Positions 35,030 through 43,313 of a stretch of 64,000 nt of DNA are shown one piece after another. How positions within the stretch are numbered: the stretch's first letter is position 1; every line of letters starts with the position of its first letter. A program made the translations under genes and the position numbers. The stretch spans positions 930,001-994,000 of the forward strand of contig NZ_JACVPA010000001.1 of NCBI RefSeq assembly GCF_018882155.1, in the 5' to 3' direction. The DNA comes from Polynucleobacter nymphae. GTDB taxonomy: Bacteria > Pseudomonadota > Gammaproteobacteria > Burkholderiales > Burkholderiaceae. The notes beneath the pieces are model-generated. The model was not told the origin of the DNA and searched no databases. It worked only from the letters and a program-made list of their open reading frames with translations.

Positions 35030-35788
35030 CTAGCGCTTCTCTAACAATGATAAAAACTCACGGCGCAAATTGGGATCTTTTAAGAATGCGCCACGCATGA
35101 CGCTATTGACCATCTTAGAGTCGCGATCTTTTACACCACGCCATTGCATGCAGAAATGATCAGCATCCATCACGATGGCTACACCAGTTGGTTTCATTTT
35201 TTTCTCAAACATATCAGCTAACTCCACTACAGCTTCTTCCTGAATCTGTGGTCTACACATCACCCACTCAGTGAGCCTAGAGTATTTAGATAAACCAATC
35301 AGTGCTGACTCTTTGCTAGGCAAGACACCAATCCAAATGCGGCCCATGATTGGGCAGAGGTGATGAGAGCAAGCGCTACGAACTGTAATGGGCCCAATAA
35401 TCATGAGCTCATTTAAATGACTCACATTCGGAAACTTGGTCATGGCAGGCTGCACTACATAGCGGCCATTAAACACTTCTTGCACATACATCTTGGCGAC
35501 GCGTCGGCAGGTATCTTGGGTGTTGTGATCACTTTTTGTATCAATCACCAAACTCTCGAGCACTTCTTGCATCTTCTGAGCAACCTCATCAACTAAACCT
35601 TCTAAATCGCCTGGTTCAATAAACTCTGCAATATTATCGTTTGCATGAAAGCGTACTTTTTTTGCCTCAATACGGCGGCGAATGATGACTGATAGAGGTG
35701 TACCCGCATTCTCTTTTTTTGAGGCTACTTTTTTGATTGCCGCTTTTTTGGCGGTGGTTTTAGTACTAGGTACTTTTTTTGTTGGCAT
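35030..35788 (-). CDS. folE: GTP cyclohydrolase I
   Basis: This 252-residue enzyme converts GTP to dihydroneopterin triphosphate for folate synthesis. The zinc site is seen as Cys140 and His143 (SACSHHLCP) with Cys213 (HFCMQWRG). ESALIGLSKYSRL is the tetrahydrobiopterin-type active-site region. About 28 N-terminal residues are an extra tail rich in Lys, Ala and Thr, unlike the shorter E. coli FolE. The tail looks disordered and histone H1-like. The gene is co-directional with a small lipoprotein gene 4 bp downstream. Confidence 0.93.
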   Translation of the reverse strand: MPTKKVPSTKTTAKKAAIKKVASKKENAGTPLSVIIRRRIEAKKVRFHANDNIAEFIEPGDLEGLVDEVAQKMQEVLESLVIDTKSDHNTQDTCRRVAKMYVQEVFNGRYVVQPAMTKFPNVSHLNELMIIGPITVRSACSHHLCPIMGRIWIGVLPSKESALIGLSKYSRLTEWVMCRPQIQEEAVVELADMFEKKMKPTGVAIVMDADHFCMQWRGVKDRDSKMVNSVMRGAFLKDPNLRREFLSLLEKR

Positions 35789-35830
35789 AGGATGTAATAT
35801 GTCTCAGTGTTGTAGTAGTCATGGTGAAAT

Positions 35831-36202
35831 TCAAATCTGGCAGAAGATCGCTATCACGCAAATCAGCCCAATTGACCAAACAATTGTTCGGGTTGTTGGC
35901 CAATCGGCAAGGTAGCAAATTAAAAAAGCGATGCGCGCTGCCACAAAACCGAGCGCTAATAAATCAATTCTGGTTTGGGGTGCATTGTTGATGCTAGCGA
36001 TGATGACTGCTGCAAAAAAGAGTGGTAAGGATTCAAAAAGATTGGCTTGCGCAGCATTGGCTCTTGCTCTAAAGCCGGTTTGCTTGGCCAGCCATTGTCT
36101 TGGCATGCTGTTGTCGTAATTCTCAAAGCCTTTTTTAGCAATGCCCGCAGCAACATAAGGAAACAGGCCCATAAAAAGAAGGCAGGCGTAGGCAATCGTC
36201 AT
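35831..36202 (-). CDS. MAPEG-family membrane protein
   Basis: This 123-residue protein has four hydrophobic helices and the MAPEG pattern: RANAAQANLFESLPLF, where the Glu and Arg lie near the glutathione-binding region, and ARIAFLICYLADWPTTRT. Family members include glutathione transferases and peroxidases, but bacterial short MAPEG proteins are mostly uncharacterised. It lies 5 bp after the plsY stop and probably shares its transcript. Confidence 0.82.
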   Translation of the reverse strand: MTIAYACLLFMGLFPYVAAGIAKKGFENYDNSMPRQWLAKQTGFRARANAAQANLFESLPLFFAAVIIASINNAPQTRIDLLALGFVAARIAFLICYLADWPTTRTIVWSIGLICVIAIFCQI

Positions 36203-36207
36203 GATCT

Positions 36208-36849
36208 TTATTTGGCTTTCTGTAGGTCTTTTTTAGAGCCAATACGGCTCTCAGTGCCATTGATTAAATTGCGAATATTGCTACGGTGACGCCAAACCAG
36301 AAGTAGACAAACTGCGAGAAGCGCAATACCCATAGGCTGAAAGCCAAACAAAAATACAAAATAGAGCGGACCAAAAATCGCCGCTGCTATCGCTGCTAAG
36401 GAGGAATAGCGTAAAAATACAGCCACGATGATCCAGGTGCTTAGCGTAGCCATCCCTAAGATGACATTTACGCCAAATAAAATTCCGCAGGCTGTTGCCA
36501 CTCCCTTGCCGCCTTTAAAGCCATGAAAGATCGGAAAGAGGTGTCCCAAAAATACCGCGAGCACAACGCCGCATAAGACCCAAGAACTTAGTGTCGAAGT
36601 TAAAGACTCATCGCCTAACAACACTCTTGCTAGCATGACCGCAAAGTAACCCTTAAGTGCATCGCCAATAAAGGTCAGTGCTGCAGCTAATTTGTTACCA
36701 GTGCGCAAAACATTAGTTGCGCCAGGATTACCAGAGCCATAAGTATGAGGGTCGGGTAAACGCATGCATTTACTCACCACCACTGCAAAAGAGATAGAGC
36801 CAATCAAATAGGCAAACGGAATGAGCAAGATGTCGGGATCAAAAGTCAT
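36208..36849 (-). CDS. plsY: acyl-phosphate:glycerol-3-phosphate acyltransferase
   Basis: This 213-residue membrane enzyme makes lysophosphatidic acid from acyl-phosphate and glycerol-3-phosphate, the first step of phospholipid synthesis. All three PlsY motifs are present: [34 protein letters not shown] and the C-terminal [13 protein letters not shown]. Five membrane helices are predicted. It follows xerD by 29 bp. Confidence 0.94.
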   Translation of the reverse strand: MTFDPDILLIPFAYLIGSISFAVVVSKCMRLPDPHTYGSGNPGATNVLRTGNKLAAALTFIGDALKGYFAVMLARVLLGDESLTSTLSSWVLCGVVLAVFLGHLFPIFHGFKGGKGVATACGILFGVNVILGMATLSTWIIVAVFLRYSSLAAIAAAIFGPLYFVFLFGFQPMGIALLAVCLLLVWRHRSNIRNLINGTESRIGSKKDLQKAK

Positions 36850-36878
36850 AGCGCTATCTTAAACACTTATTTCTTTTC

Positions 36879-37802
36879 TTATGAGCCACGTGGGTGATGT
36901 TGCTGATGAATTGATTTAAGACGCTCCCTAGCCACGTGGGTATAGATCTGGGTAGTAGAGATGTCCGCGTGCCCTAAGAGTAGCTGCACTACCCTTAAAT
37001 CCGCGCCATGATTGAGTAAATGGGTTGCAAAAGCATGACGCAGAGTATGGGGGGATAAGGCAACTGGGATATTGGCTAAGGTGGCATAACGCTTGATCAA
37101 GGCCCAAAACGCCTGGCGAGTTAAACCGGTACCAGTATGGCGTCCAACAAAAACAGCATCGGTTGTTTTTCCTTCAAGTAGCGGAGTTCTCGCATCTGCC
37201 AGGTACCTTCTGAGCCACTGCCCTGCCTCACCACCAAATGGCACGAGGCGCTCTTTGCCACCTTTGCCATTGACCACGCGCACGATACCCTCATTTAATC
37301 CCAGCGCTACGGTTTTAAGAGAAACGATTTCAGAAACGCGCAGGCCACTGGCATACATCAGCTCTAACATCGTGCGATCACGCAGTCCCAGTGGCGTTTC
37401 AATATCAGGAGCATTGAGTAAAGCTGTTACTTGATCTTCACTGAGTGTTTTTGGAAAACGCAGTGCTTGCTTGGCAGCACGCAGACCAATACAGGGATCA
37501 TTCTTCACTAAATTGATGCGCAAGGCATGCCGATAAAAACGTTTAAAGACAGTTAAGCGGCGATTGGCAGTTGTTGCCTTGTCAGCACGATGATGGGCAA
37601 TATAAGCCGTCAGATCTTTTTCTGTCACAGCATATAAATCTAATTGATGATTCTTGAAGAGCCACTGGGCTAGTAGCAACAAGTCTCTTCGGTATGCGGA
37701 CAGACTATTTTGCGCTAGGCCATCTTCTAGCCAGCAAGTATCGCAAAAACGCTCGATGGCTTCTTGGCTCATCACAGAGATTGGGGGTACATTCTTTGTC
37801 AT
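36879..37802 (-). CDS. xerD: site-specific tyrosine recombinase XerD
   Basis: This 307-residue enzyme resolves chromosome dimers at dif with XerC and FtsK. The N-terminal SAM-like core-binding domain (11-110) is followed by the catalytic domain with Arg155 (ASGLRVSE), Lys180 region (NGKGGKER), His252-x-x-Arg255 (PHTLRHAFATH), His278 (LLGHADI) and nucleophile Tyr287 (TQIYTHV). Full catalytic set and family length indicate the housekeeping recombinase, not a phage integrase. ATG 37802 is used; an in-frame ATG at 37772 is possible. Confidence 0.92.
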   Translation of the reverse strand: MTKNVPPISVMSQEAIERFCDTCWLEDGLAQNSLSAYRRDLLLLAQWLFKNHQLDLYAVTEKDLTAYIAHHRADKATTANRRLTVFKRFYRHALRINLVKNDPCIGLRAAKQALRFPKTLSEDQVTALLNAPDIETPLGLRDRTMLELMYASGLRVSEIVSLKTVALGLNEGIVRVVNGKGGKERLVPFGGEAGQWLRRYLADARTPLLEGKTTDAVFVGRHTGTGLTRQAFWALIKRYATLANIPVALSPHTLRHAFATHLLNHGADLRVVQLLLGHADISTTQIYTHVARERLKSIHQQHHPRGS

Positions 37803-37876
37803 AAAACTTTAGATTTAATGGGTATCCGTAAATTATTGTTGATTTGGATATCTCCAGAGCATCTATCTTTGTCAGT

Positions 37877-38290
37877 CTATCGGCTTAATACTGCTCGATA
37901 AGCCGCTTCAACAGCGCGAAGAATGGTTGCATGCAAAGTGCCTAGCTTGGGTGTATTGCCATGAGGGCTTCTGGCGGGCACTTTGAAGTAGCGCTCAGAC
38001 CACGGCAGATCCACAATCACCTTGAAATCAAACTTTGTATCGTAAGCTAATCCAGCGAGCGCATAAGCGGCTGGATTCTTAGTCTTAGTTATTACCACCT
38101 CGCCAGCTTTTAGTCTGGTCAGATTCTGGGATGTACCGTATACCACGCTGACCTGATTGCCATCCTCCCGACGCTCAACACTCAGGACTATGGCTGGCCT
38201 AGGTTTGGGTCCTGGCTCACTATTGGGAACTTCTGGAAACAAGCACCAAACGATATCGCCAGGTGCGGGCAGCATCCAAGTCTGACTCAT
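37877..38290 (-). CDS. PemK/MazF-like toxin of a type II toxin-antitoxin pair
   Basis: This 137-residue protein has the PemK/MazF fold signature PGDIVWCLFPE, followed by GPKPRPAIVLS, then beta strands with VSVVYGTSQ and FKVIVDLPWSE. MazF-like toxins are ribonucleases acting on mRNA; a catalytic Arg (KPRPA) and Thr/Ser are plausible here. Its start overlaps the upstream antitoxin gene by 4 bp, the normal order for such pairs. The C-terminus (ILRAVEAAYRAVL) is longer than in classical MazF. Confidence 0.72.
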   Translation of the reverse strand: MSQTWMLPAPGDIVWCLFPEVPNSEPGPKPRPAIVLSVERREDGNQVSVVYGTSQNLTRLKAGEVVITKTKNPAAYALAGLAYDTKFDFKVIVDLPWSERYFKVPARSPHGNTPKLGTLHATILRAVEAAYRAVLSR

Positions 38291-38568
38291 GTAAATAATG
38301 CGTCGCGTGCAAGCAGTTTGCCTTTTGGTAAGCGCTTTGCTACATCCTTCCGTAAGGTCAAAACTTGTTTTGCTGTCAGCGGACCATCATCAGGAGCATA
38401 AGACGGTAAAACATCAGTAGCAAATTTTGACAAGGCCATATGGATAACCTGTGTTTCATTTACATCGAGTTCTTTAGCAATTGCTTTAACCGTTGTTCGA
38501 GTCACGCCAAATTGGGTGTCTTTAGAACGGAATTTGACCAACAGATTTTCGTTTGAAGCTCTCATCAT
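38287..38568 (-). CDS. antitoxin of the PemK/MazF-like pair
   Basis: This is a 93-residue protein whose middle part (TVKAIAKELDVNETQVIHMALSKF, by helical pattern) suggests a ribbon-helix-helix DNA-binding domain preceded by a beta strand. The C-terminal part (GPLTAKQ onward) would bind the toxin. Two in-frame ATGs occur, at 38568 and 38565; the GAGG Shine-Dalgarno fits the second better (7-bp spacing). The promoter carries two perfect palindromes that may be its operator, implying autorepression. Confidence 0.68.
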   Translation of the reverse strand: MMRASNENLLVKFRSKDTQFGVTRTTVKAIAKELDVNETQVIHMALSKFATDVLPSYAPDDGPLTAKQVLTLRKDVAKRLPKGKLLARDALFT

Positions 38569-38577
38569 GGCACCTCG

Positions 38578-38600
38578 TTTATATATATAAAGTATATACT
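38578..38600 (-). promoter_or_regulatory. promoter with two palindromes for the toxin-antitoxin operon
   Basis: Two perfect palindromes lie side by side, sharing one base: a 14-bp one at 38578-38591 (TTTATATATATAAA) and a 10-bp one at 38591-38600 (AGTATATACT). On the minus strand TTGCAC (-35) lies just upstream at about 38609-38614, with a -10 (TTATAT) 17 bp downstream inside the first palindrome. The ATG at 38568 follows about 10 bp after. Such overlap of -10 and palindromes is typical of autoregulated toxin-antitoxin operons. Confidence 0.55.
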
Positions 38601-38650
38601 ATTTTTGGTGCAAGCGCAACCTTTACGCCCTTAATTAAACAAATCAAGCT

Positions 38651-38833
38651 CTATGTGAATTTTCCAATTACACCATCTTGAGGCTTAATAGTCGCAGTAT
38701 GGGGTCTTAGATTTGGTAATGCTGCCCTAAATACTTTATTTAAATCAAAATAGTCAGAGGCATCATGGATTTCCCAAAACCTTCTCTCATCAAGCTCTGA
38801 TTGAAATATAGGAATGGGTTTAAGTGTTTTCAT
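38651..38833 (-). pseudogene. truncated CopG/BrnA-type antitoxin
   Basis: The 60-residue ORF has the characteristic N-terminus of CopG-type antitoxins (KPIPIFQSELDERRFWEIHD, then an Asp/Tyr stretch and LPNLRP). Normal family members then continue with a TISLRLP-type DNA-binding ribbon-helix-helix of about 35 residues. Here the protein ends with a different short tail (VIGKFT). No BrnT-like toxin gene adjoins it. It is probably a decayed or orphaned antitoxin. ATG 38833 is used in preference to an upstream TTG. Confidence 0.55.
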
Positions 38834-38851
38834 TGCGCCCAAAGCCTCTTC

Positions 38852-39337
38852 TTAGTCACGAAAATTATTAAAGCCCAATGGCGCTTCAGTGACTTCTTTT
38901 TTCAGTAAAGCCATGGTTTCTTGTAAATCATCACGCTTGCCACCAGTCACGCGCACTGCATCACCCTGAATACTCGCTTGCACTTTGATCTTGCTGTCTT
39001 TAATAATACGCACCACTTTTTTAGAAAGATCTTGAGTAATGCCCTTTTGAATCTTCATGGTTTGCTTACGCTTATCACTGCCAATAGTCTCTTTTTTATC
39101 ATCTTTGAGGTAACGCACATCCACATTACGCTTAGCCATCTTGCCAAAGAGTACATCACGCACTTGGCCTAATTTAAAGTCATCATCACCGTACAAAATC
39201 AGCGTTTCATCTTTTTGCTCTACGCGGCTATCAGAGCCCTTAAAGTCAAAACGATTACTGATTTCTTTATTGGATTGTTCGATGGCATTTTTCAGCTCCA
39301 CCATATCGGGTTCACAAACTACGTCAAATGAGGGCAT
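38852..39337 (-). CDS. YajQ-family cyclic-di-GMP-binding protein
   Basis: This 161-residue protein is typical YajQ. It begins [20 protein letters not shown], and FDFKGSD and [20 protein letters not shown] are the family's conserved stretches. It has two RRM-like ferredoxin folds. Members bind nucleic acids or nucleotides, and a Xanthomonas homologue binds c-di-GMP. It is transcribed divergently from murB, with the 103-bp gap as shared promoter region. Confidence 0.93.
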   Translation of the reverse strand: MPSFDVVCEPDMVELKNAIEQSNKEISNRFDFKGSDSRVEQKDETLILYGDDDFKLGQVRDVLFGKMAKRNVDVRYLKDDKKETIGSDKRKQTMKIQKGITQDLSKKVVRIIKDSKIKVQASIQGDAVRVTGGKRDDLQETMALLKKEVTEAPLGFNNFRD

Positions 39338-39440
39338 TTCAAACTCCTTCTCTAATTTTGGGGTGATCTTCTATTCGTGGTCTCATTGCTATTCTGGCAA
39401 TTATCTGCGGATTTAGCAGACATTCGAATAAGATTGTGGC

Positions 39441-40478
39441 ATGAACTCCACCCCCAATGCGCCTGCACCGGCAAAATTGATGCCCCATTTGGGTCTAAAG
39501 GGCCGCAATACCTTTGGTCTGGATGCGGTAGCAGATCTTGCTTATGAAATCACCGCCCCAGAGCAAATTGCGGCGGTGATGAACCAGATTACGGAGCAAA
39601 ATCTGCCTTGGCGAGTATTGGGTGGTGGCAGTAATGTGATTTTGCCCAAAGTATTGCCTGGCGTAACCTTACTCATGAATATCACCGAGCAAGAGATTAT
39701 TTCTTCTGAGCAAAACGCAACGGTGATTTCGGTTGGAGGAGGAGTTAACTGGCATGAATTTGTTGTCTGGACTTTAGAAAATAATTTGCCAGGCCTAGAA
39801 AACCTAGCACTCATTCCTGGCACAGTTGGCGCCGCGCCCATTCAGAATATCGGAGCATATGGTGTTGAGATAGCCGACTATATTGATAGCATTCATGCTT
39901 TTGATACTAAGACTAATACTTTTGTCACCCTTGCTAAAGAAGATTGTCAATTCGCCTATCGGGATAGCTACTTTAAGAAACATCCTCAGCGCTTTATCGT
40001 AACTAATGTCATCTTCAATATTCCCAAGGTCTGGCAAGCCAAGATTCATTATGCTGATTTAGCAAAGCAGTTTGAAGGCAATCCAAACCCGACTGCAGAA
40101 GAAATCTTTCTGGCAGTATGTAAAATTCGAACTCTCAAATTGCCTGACCCCAAGGTGATTGGTAATGCAGGTAGCTTTTTTCAGAACCCTATCATTCCCA
40201 ATGAGCAATACGAAACACTACTCAAAAAATATGCTGGTTTAGTGTCTTATCCAGATGCCCCCGGTAAGCGCAAACTAGCTGCCGGCTGGATGATTGATCA
40301 ATGTGGCTTTAAAGGTCAGCGCATGGGTGAGGTGGGTGTTTATGAAAACCAAGCACTCGTCTTAGTGAATCATGGCAATGGCACTGCGCAAGATATTTTA
40401 GGCCTTGCTAAATGTATTCAGGACAAAGTGCGTAAAGAGTTTGGCGTGAGCTTAGAGATTGAGCCTAATATTCTCTGA
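39441..40478 (+). CDS. murB: UDP-N-acetylenolpyruvoylglucosamine reductase
   Basis: This 345-residue FAD enzyme reduces enolpyruvyl-UDP-GlcNAc to UDP-MurNAc in peptidoglycan synthesis. The FAD-binding VLGGGSNVIL and LIPGTVGAAPIQNIGAYG are evident. NAGSFFQNP contains the catalytic Ser, and the C-terminal Glu is in SLEIEPNI. Its length and extra Tyr-containing loop match type I (E. coli-like) MurB. It is convergent with the Fic gene. Confidence 0.95.
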   Translation: MNSTPNAPAPAKLMPHLGLKGRNTFGLDAVADLAYEITAPEQIAAVMNQITEQNLPWRVLGGGSNVILPKVLPGVTLLMNITEQEIISSEQNATVISVGGGVNWHEFVVWTLENNLPGLENLALIPGTVGAAPIQNIGAYGVEIADYIDSIHAFDTKTNTFVTLAKEDCQFAYRDSYFKKHPQRFIVTNVIFNIPKVWQAKIHYADLAKQFEGNPNPTAEEIFLAVCKIRTLKLPDPKVIGNAGSFFQNPIIPNEQYETLLKKYAGLVSYPDAPGKRKLAAGWMIDQCGFKGQRMGEVGVYENQALVLVNHGNGTAQDILGLAKCIQDKVRKEFGVSLEIEPNIL

Positions 40479-40516
40479 AGGAGATTTGGCATCAGCCAGA
40501 GAGGCCTTGCCGATGA

Positions 40517-41722
40517 TCACCCAAGACCATGAGTCCAGCCGGGAATATTGATGTAATAGCGTAAAGCCTTACCATGCCCTACTGAAAACAACATCTTGCT
40601 TTCTACTAAATCTGATAAGTCCCTTGTAGCCGTAGCCTTCGAGCTTCCAGTGATTTTCATATACTTTTCCGCATTCAAACCACCCAAAAATCCACCGTCG
40701 CCATCATCCAATAACCTCTGAATGATTTTCTTTTTTCTCTCGTTTAACTGTGCATCGGAGTGCTGAGCCCAAAAGTGCGACTTCTCAATGGCGTTTTTCA
40801 TCACTTCGCAAGAGGCTTCACAAGCAAGCTCACAAGCATGTGCAAACCAAATTACCCATTCGGAAATATCTAGATTTCCATGCTGCGCAGAATTCAATGC
40901 ATCGTAATAACTTAAGCGATTAGCCATCATCTGCTCAGAAAGGCTATATAACTTTTCCCCAGACTGTGCATCTTGAGCCATGGCCATCTCTACGATTGCT
41001 CTTCCAAGCCTTCCATTGCCATCTTCAAATGGATGAATTGTTTCAAACCATAAATGGGCTATTGCTGCTCGTGTAAGACCATCCATTTGATTGCTAGAAT
41101 TTTTTGAATTCGTAGCCACTTGAAGATTGGGCCGAGTTTTGTTAAACCAATCTAAAAATCTTTTGATATCAGCCTCTACCCTTGCTGAAGGAGGTGCTGT
41201 GAAATGCACAATCTCTTTGCCTTGTCTACCGCTAATAATTTGCATCGGATCTTCATGGTCCCGAAAGTCGCCTACCTTAATGCGTGATCTAGTATTTATT
41301 TTTCCAGGAAAAAGTGCTTGATGCCATTGAAAAAGTTTTTCTGTATTTAAGTCGATCTCACGACTCTCGAGTGCATCCTGCAATATATCTACCAGTCCAT
41401 CAACTTTTTTATCTAAGGGCGCAATATCGTTCGCCAAGACAACTCCCAACTTGCGAAATACTGAAGACCTTACAGAATCCAGATTTAACTTTTCACCTTC
41501 AATGGCTGAAGTCGCAATAATTTCTTGAATGTATCTACTTTGAATTAACTCCTGCGCACCCTTGAGCCCAATCGCATTTGCCTGGCCAATCACTTCCCCT
41601 TGCTTTTTTCTGGCACGCAAAAGGGCATCCTGTACCCCAAGACCTTGCGCCTTGAAATTGGGCCAATCAGACTGCTGCCAGATGGCTTTAAAGGTAGCTT
41701 TTGGGATTAGTGGAGTACTCAT
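40517..41722 (-). CDS. Fic-family protein with N-terminal DUF4172-like and C-terminal winged-helix domain
   Basis: This 401-residue protein has the Fic core HPFEDGNGR (230-238), where His is catalytic, and an N-terminal inhibitory helix motif TSAIEG (71-76, the [ST]xxxE[GN] class II pattern). The N-terminus (WQQSDWPNFKAQ) fits DUF4172. The last 80 residues (IIQRLLDDGDGGFLGG, SSKATATRDLSDLV) look like a winged helix-turn-helix. Fic enzymes transfer AMP or other nucleotides to proteins. The ATG at 41722 touches a palindrome and no Shine-Dalgarno is seen. It may therefore be leaderless and self-regulated. Confidence 0.88.
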   Translation of the reverse strand: MSTPLIPKATFKAIWQQSDWPNFKAQGLGVQDALLRARKKQGEVIGQANAIGLKGAQELIQSRYIQEIIATSAIEGEKLNLDSVRSSVFRKLGVVLANDIAPLDKKVDGLVDILQDALESREIDLNTEKLFQWHQALFPGKINTRSRIKVGDFRDHEDPMQIISGRQGKEIVHFTAPPSARVEADIKRFLDWFNKTRPNLQVATNSKNSSNQMDGLTRAAIAHLWFETIHPFEDGNGRLGRAIVEMAMAQDAQSGEKLYSLSEQMMANRLSYYDALNSAQHGNLDISEWVIWFAHACELACEASCEVMKNAIEKSHFWAQHSDAQLNERKKKIIQRLLDDGDGGFLGGLNAEKYMKITGSSKATATRDLSDLVESKMLFSVGHGKALRYYINIPGWTHGLG

Positions 41723-41782
41723 GAGCCGTATTTTAGCATATACGGCTCAAATACTGAGCCGTATTTTAAAAATTACGGCTCA
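41722..41782 (-). promoter_or_regulatory. tandem 28-bp palindromes upstream of the Fic gene (probable operator)
   Basis: Two copies of the same hyphenated palindrome, TGAGCCGTA-N10-TACGGCTCA, occupy 41722-41749 and 41755-41782, separated by 5 bp. All four 9-bp arms are identical. The proximal copy abuts the Fic ATG; the distal copy includes the last codons and stop of xseA. A TAAAAT -10-like hexamer lies within the proximal copy. Given the Fic protein's winged-helix C-terminus, autoregulation is the simplest reading. Confidence 0.6.
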
Positions 41783-42999
41783 CGCAATACCTCTGAGAAC
41801 TGCACCTCTGCCTGGCCTTCCGCTAGGCGCACCTGAAAGCCTTGCTCGGTATTGAGCTCACTGGGTTTGCGCACTGCATGCAGTTGCTCTTGGTCCTCAT
41901 GTTTACTTTTACTCAGAATCACTGCATAACCCCGCTCTAAGGTTCTTTGCGGATTCAGCATCTCAATTTGGGATTGGTAATGAGATTGATTGCGCTTCCA
42001 GTTTTCTATTCGTACTGACCATGCTTGATTTAAGCGTTGCTGCCAACTGCTAATTTGTTCACGCATGCGATCGGGATTTGGTAGTGCATGACTTAATCGT
42101 AAAGCTAATTGGTCTAGGGTTTGCGCTTCACGTTCTACGCGCTGATTAACACGCTGTAATAAAGCCTGCTTGATTGCATCTAACTCTTGTAGTAGCTGAT
42201 CTTTACGTGGGGCTGCTAGCTCTGCCGCGCCCGTTGGGGTTGGCGCTCGCAGGTCTGCCACAAAATCAGCAATCGTGAAATCGGTCTCATGTCCTACACC
42301 GCTGACTACCGGAATATTTGAGTTGGCAATTGCGTAAGCGAGCTGCTCATCATTAAATGCCCACAGGTCTTCAATGCTGCCACCACCCCTTACTAACAAA
42401 ATCACATCGACTGTATTTTCTTTTTCAGCCGCTTTAAGCGCAGCAATAATTCCGGCTGGTGCATCAGGCCCTTGCACTAAGGTTGGATAAATCACAATCG
42501 GAATATGTGGCGCGCGTCTTGCTAATGTCGAGAGAACATCTTTGAGAGCAGCTGCTTGAGGTGAAGTAATGATCCCAATCGATTTAGGATGCGTTGGAAT
42601 CTCGCGTTTGCGCTCTTCATTAAACAATCCTTCTTTGGCTAACTTGGCTTTGAGTTTTAAGAAAGCTTCATATAAGCCACCCATACCTGCGCGCCGCAAT
42701 GTCTGAATGGTCAGTTGGATATCGCCCCTGGGAACATACATTCCTAAATTGGCGCTCACCTCCACCAAATCACCCGATTGCGGCATAAAGCCCACTTGGC
42801 CATTGCGGCCCCGGAACATCACGCAGCGAATCTGACCCTCTTCGTCCTTTAATGAGAAATACCAATGCCCACTGTCATATGCTTTGAAGTTGGAAATCTC
42901 CCCGCTAACCCAAACGGTATCGAAACGGTCTTCCAAGGATTGAGCAATGGCGCGGTTCAGATCGCCAACAGTAAGAATTTCCCTTGATATTTCCGACAT
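41773..42999 (-). CDS. xseA: exodeoxyribonuclease VII large subunit
   Basis: This 408-residue protein degrades single-stranded DNA together with XseB. The N-terminal OB-fold (VWVSGEISNFK, GHWYFSLKDE) and the catalytic domain (GIITSPQAAALKDVL, LLVRGGGSIEDLWAFNDE, SGVGHETDFTIADFVAD) match the family throughout. A coiled-coil region follows at 270-370. No xseB gene is seen adjacent. Its stop codon lies inside the distal palindrome of the Fic operator. Confidence 0.95.
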   Translation of the reverse strand: MSEISREILTVGDLNRAIAQSLEDRFDTVWVSGEISNFKAYDSGHWYFSLKDEEGQIRCVMFRGRNGQVGFMPQSGDLVEVSANLGMYVPRGDIQLTIQTLRRAGMGGLYEAFLKLKAKLAKEGLFNEERKREIPTHPKSIGIITSPQAAALKDVLSTLARRAPHIPIVIYPTLVQGPDAPAGIIAALKAAEKENTVDVILLVRGGGSIEDLWAFNDEQLAYAIANSNIPVVSGVGHETDFTIADFVADLRAPTPTGAAELAAPRKDQLLQELDAIKQALLQRVNQRVEREAQTLDQLALRLSHALPNPDRMREQISSWQQRLNQAWSVRIENWKRNQSHYQSQIEMLNPQRTLERGYAVILSKSKHEDQEQLHAVRKPSELNTEQGFQVRLAEGQAEVQFSEVLREP

Positions 43000-43313
43000 T
43001 TTTTCTCTTTACTCACAGGGCCATCTGGCTTAGACGGCAATAAATATCCACAGAAGCATATTCGCTCTAGGTCTAGTAGCTATAAGTAAGTAATTACTGA
43101 CCCAAAGCGTCTCATAAATCCAACAGCTAAAAAATAAGTCATTGATTTATATCACTAATTTTTTTACTTCCGCATCGTGCTTTTAGGCCGATTCCTACCT
43201 GTTTTACCAGCAATCAAGGACTTAGAGAGTAGTTTCAAAAAAGTTTTGCACAGAGTTATCCACAGGCTAGCTTTCCGAAACGGGCTTCTTAATTCAGCTA
43301 AAGTACGAAGCTT
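43000..43313. other. 314-bp divergent intergenic region between xseA and exbB
   Basis: No convincing ORF or RNA gene is visible. It holds one perfect DnaA box, TTATCCACA at 43256-43264, and one with a single mismatch (ATATCCACA, 43044-43052). It must contain the divergent promoters of xseA and exbB. Two boxes in a core-gene gap are not enough to call an origin; a DnaA-responsive promoter is possible. Confidence 0.35.

Noticed and set aside
36879..37802. Integrase of a mobile element
   Set aside because: Length, complete XerD motifs and neighbourhood with plsY fit the housekeeping chromosome-dimer resolvase; no attachment-site repeats were seen.
43256..43264. Origin of replication at the DnaA box
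   Set aside because: Only one perfect box and one near match were seen, no AT-rich unwinding repeats, and no dnaA, dnaN or gyrB gene nearby.
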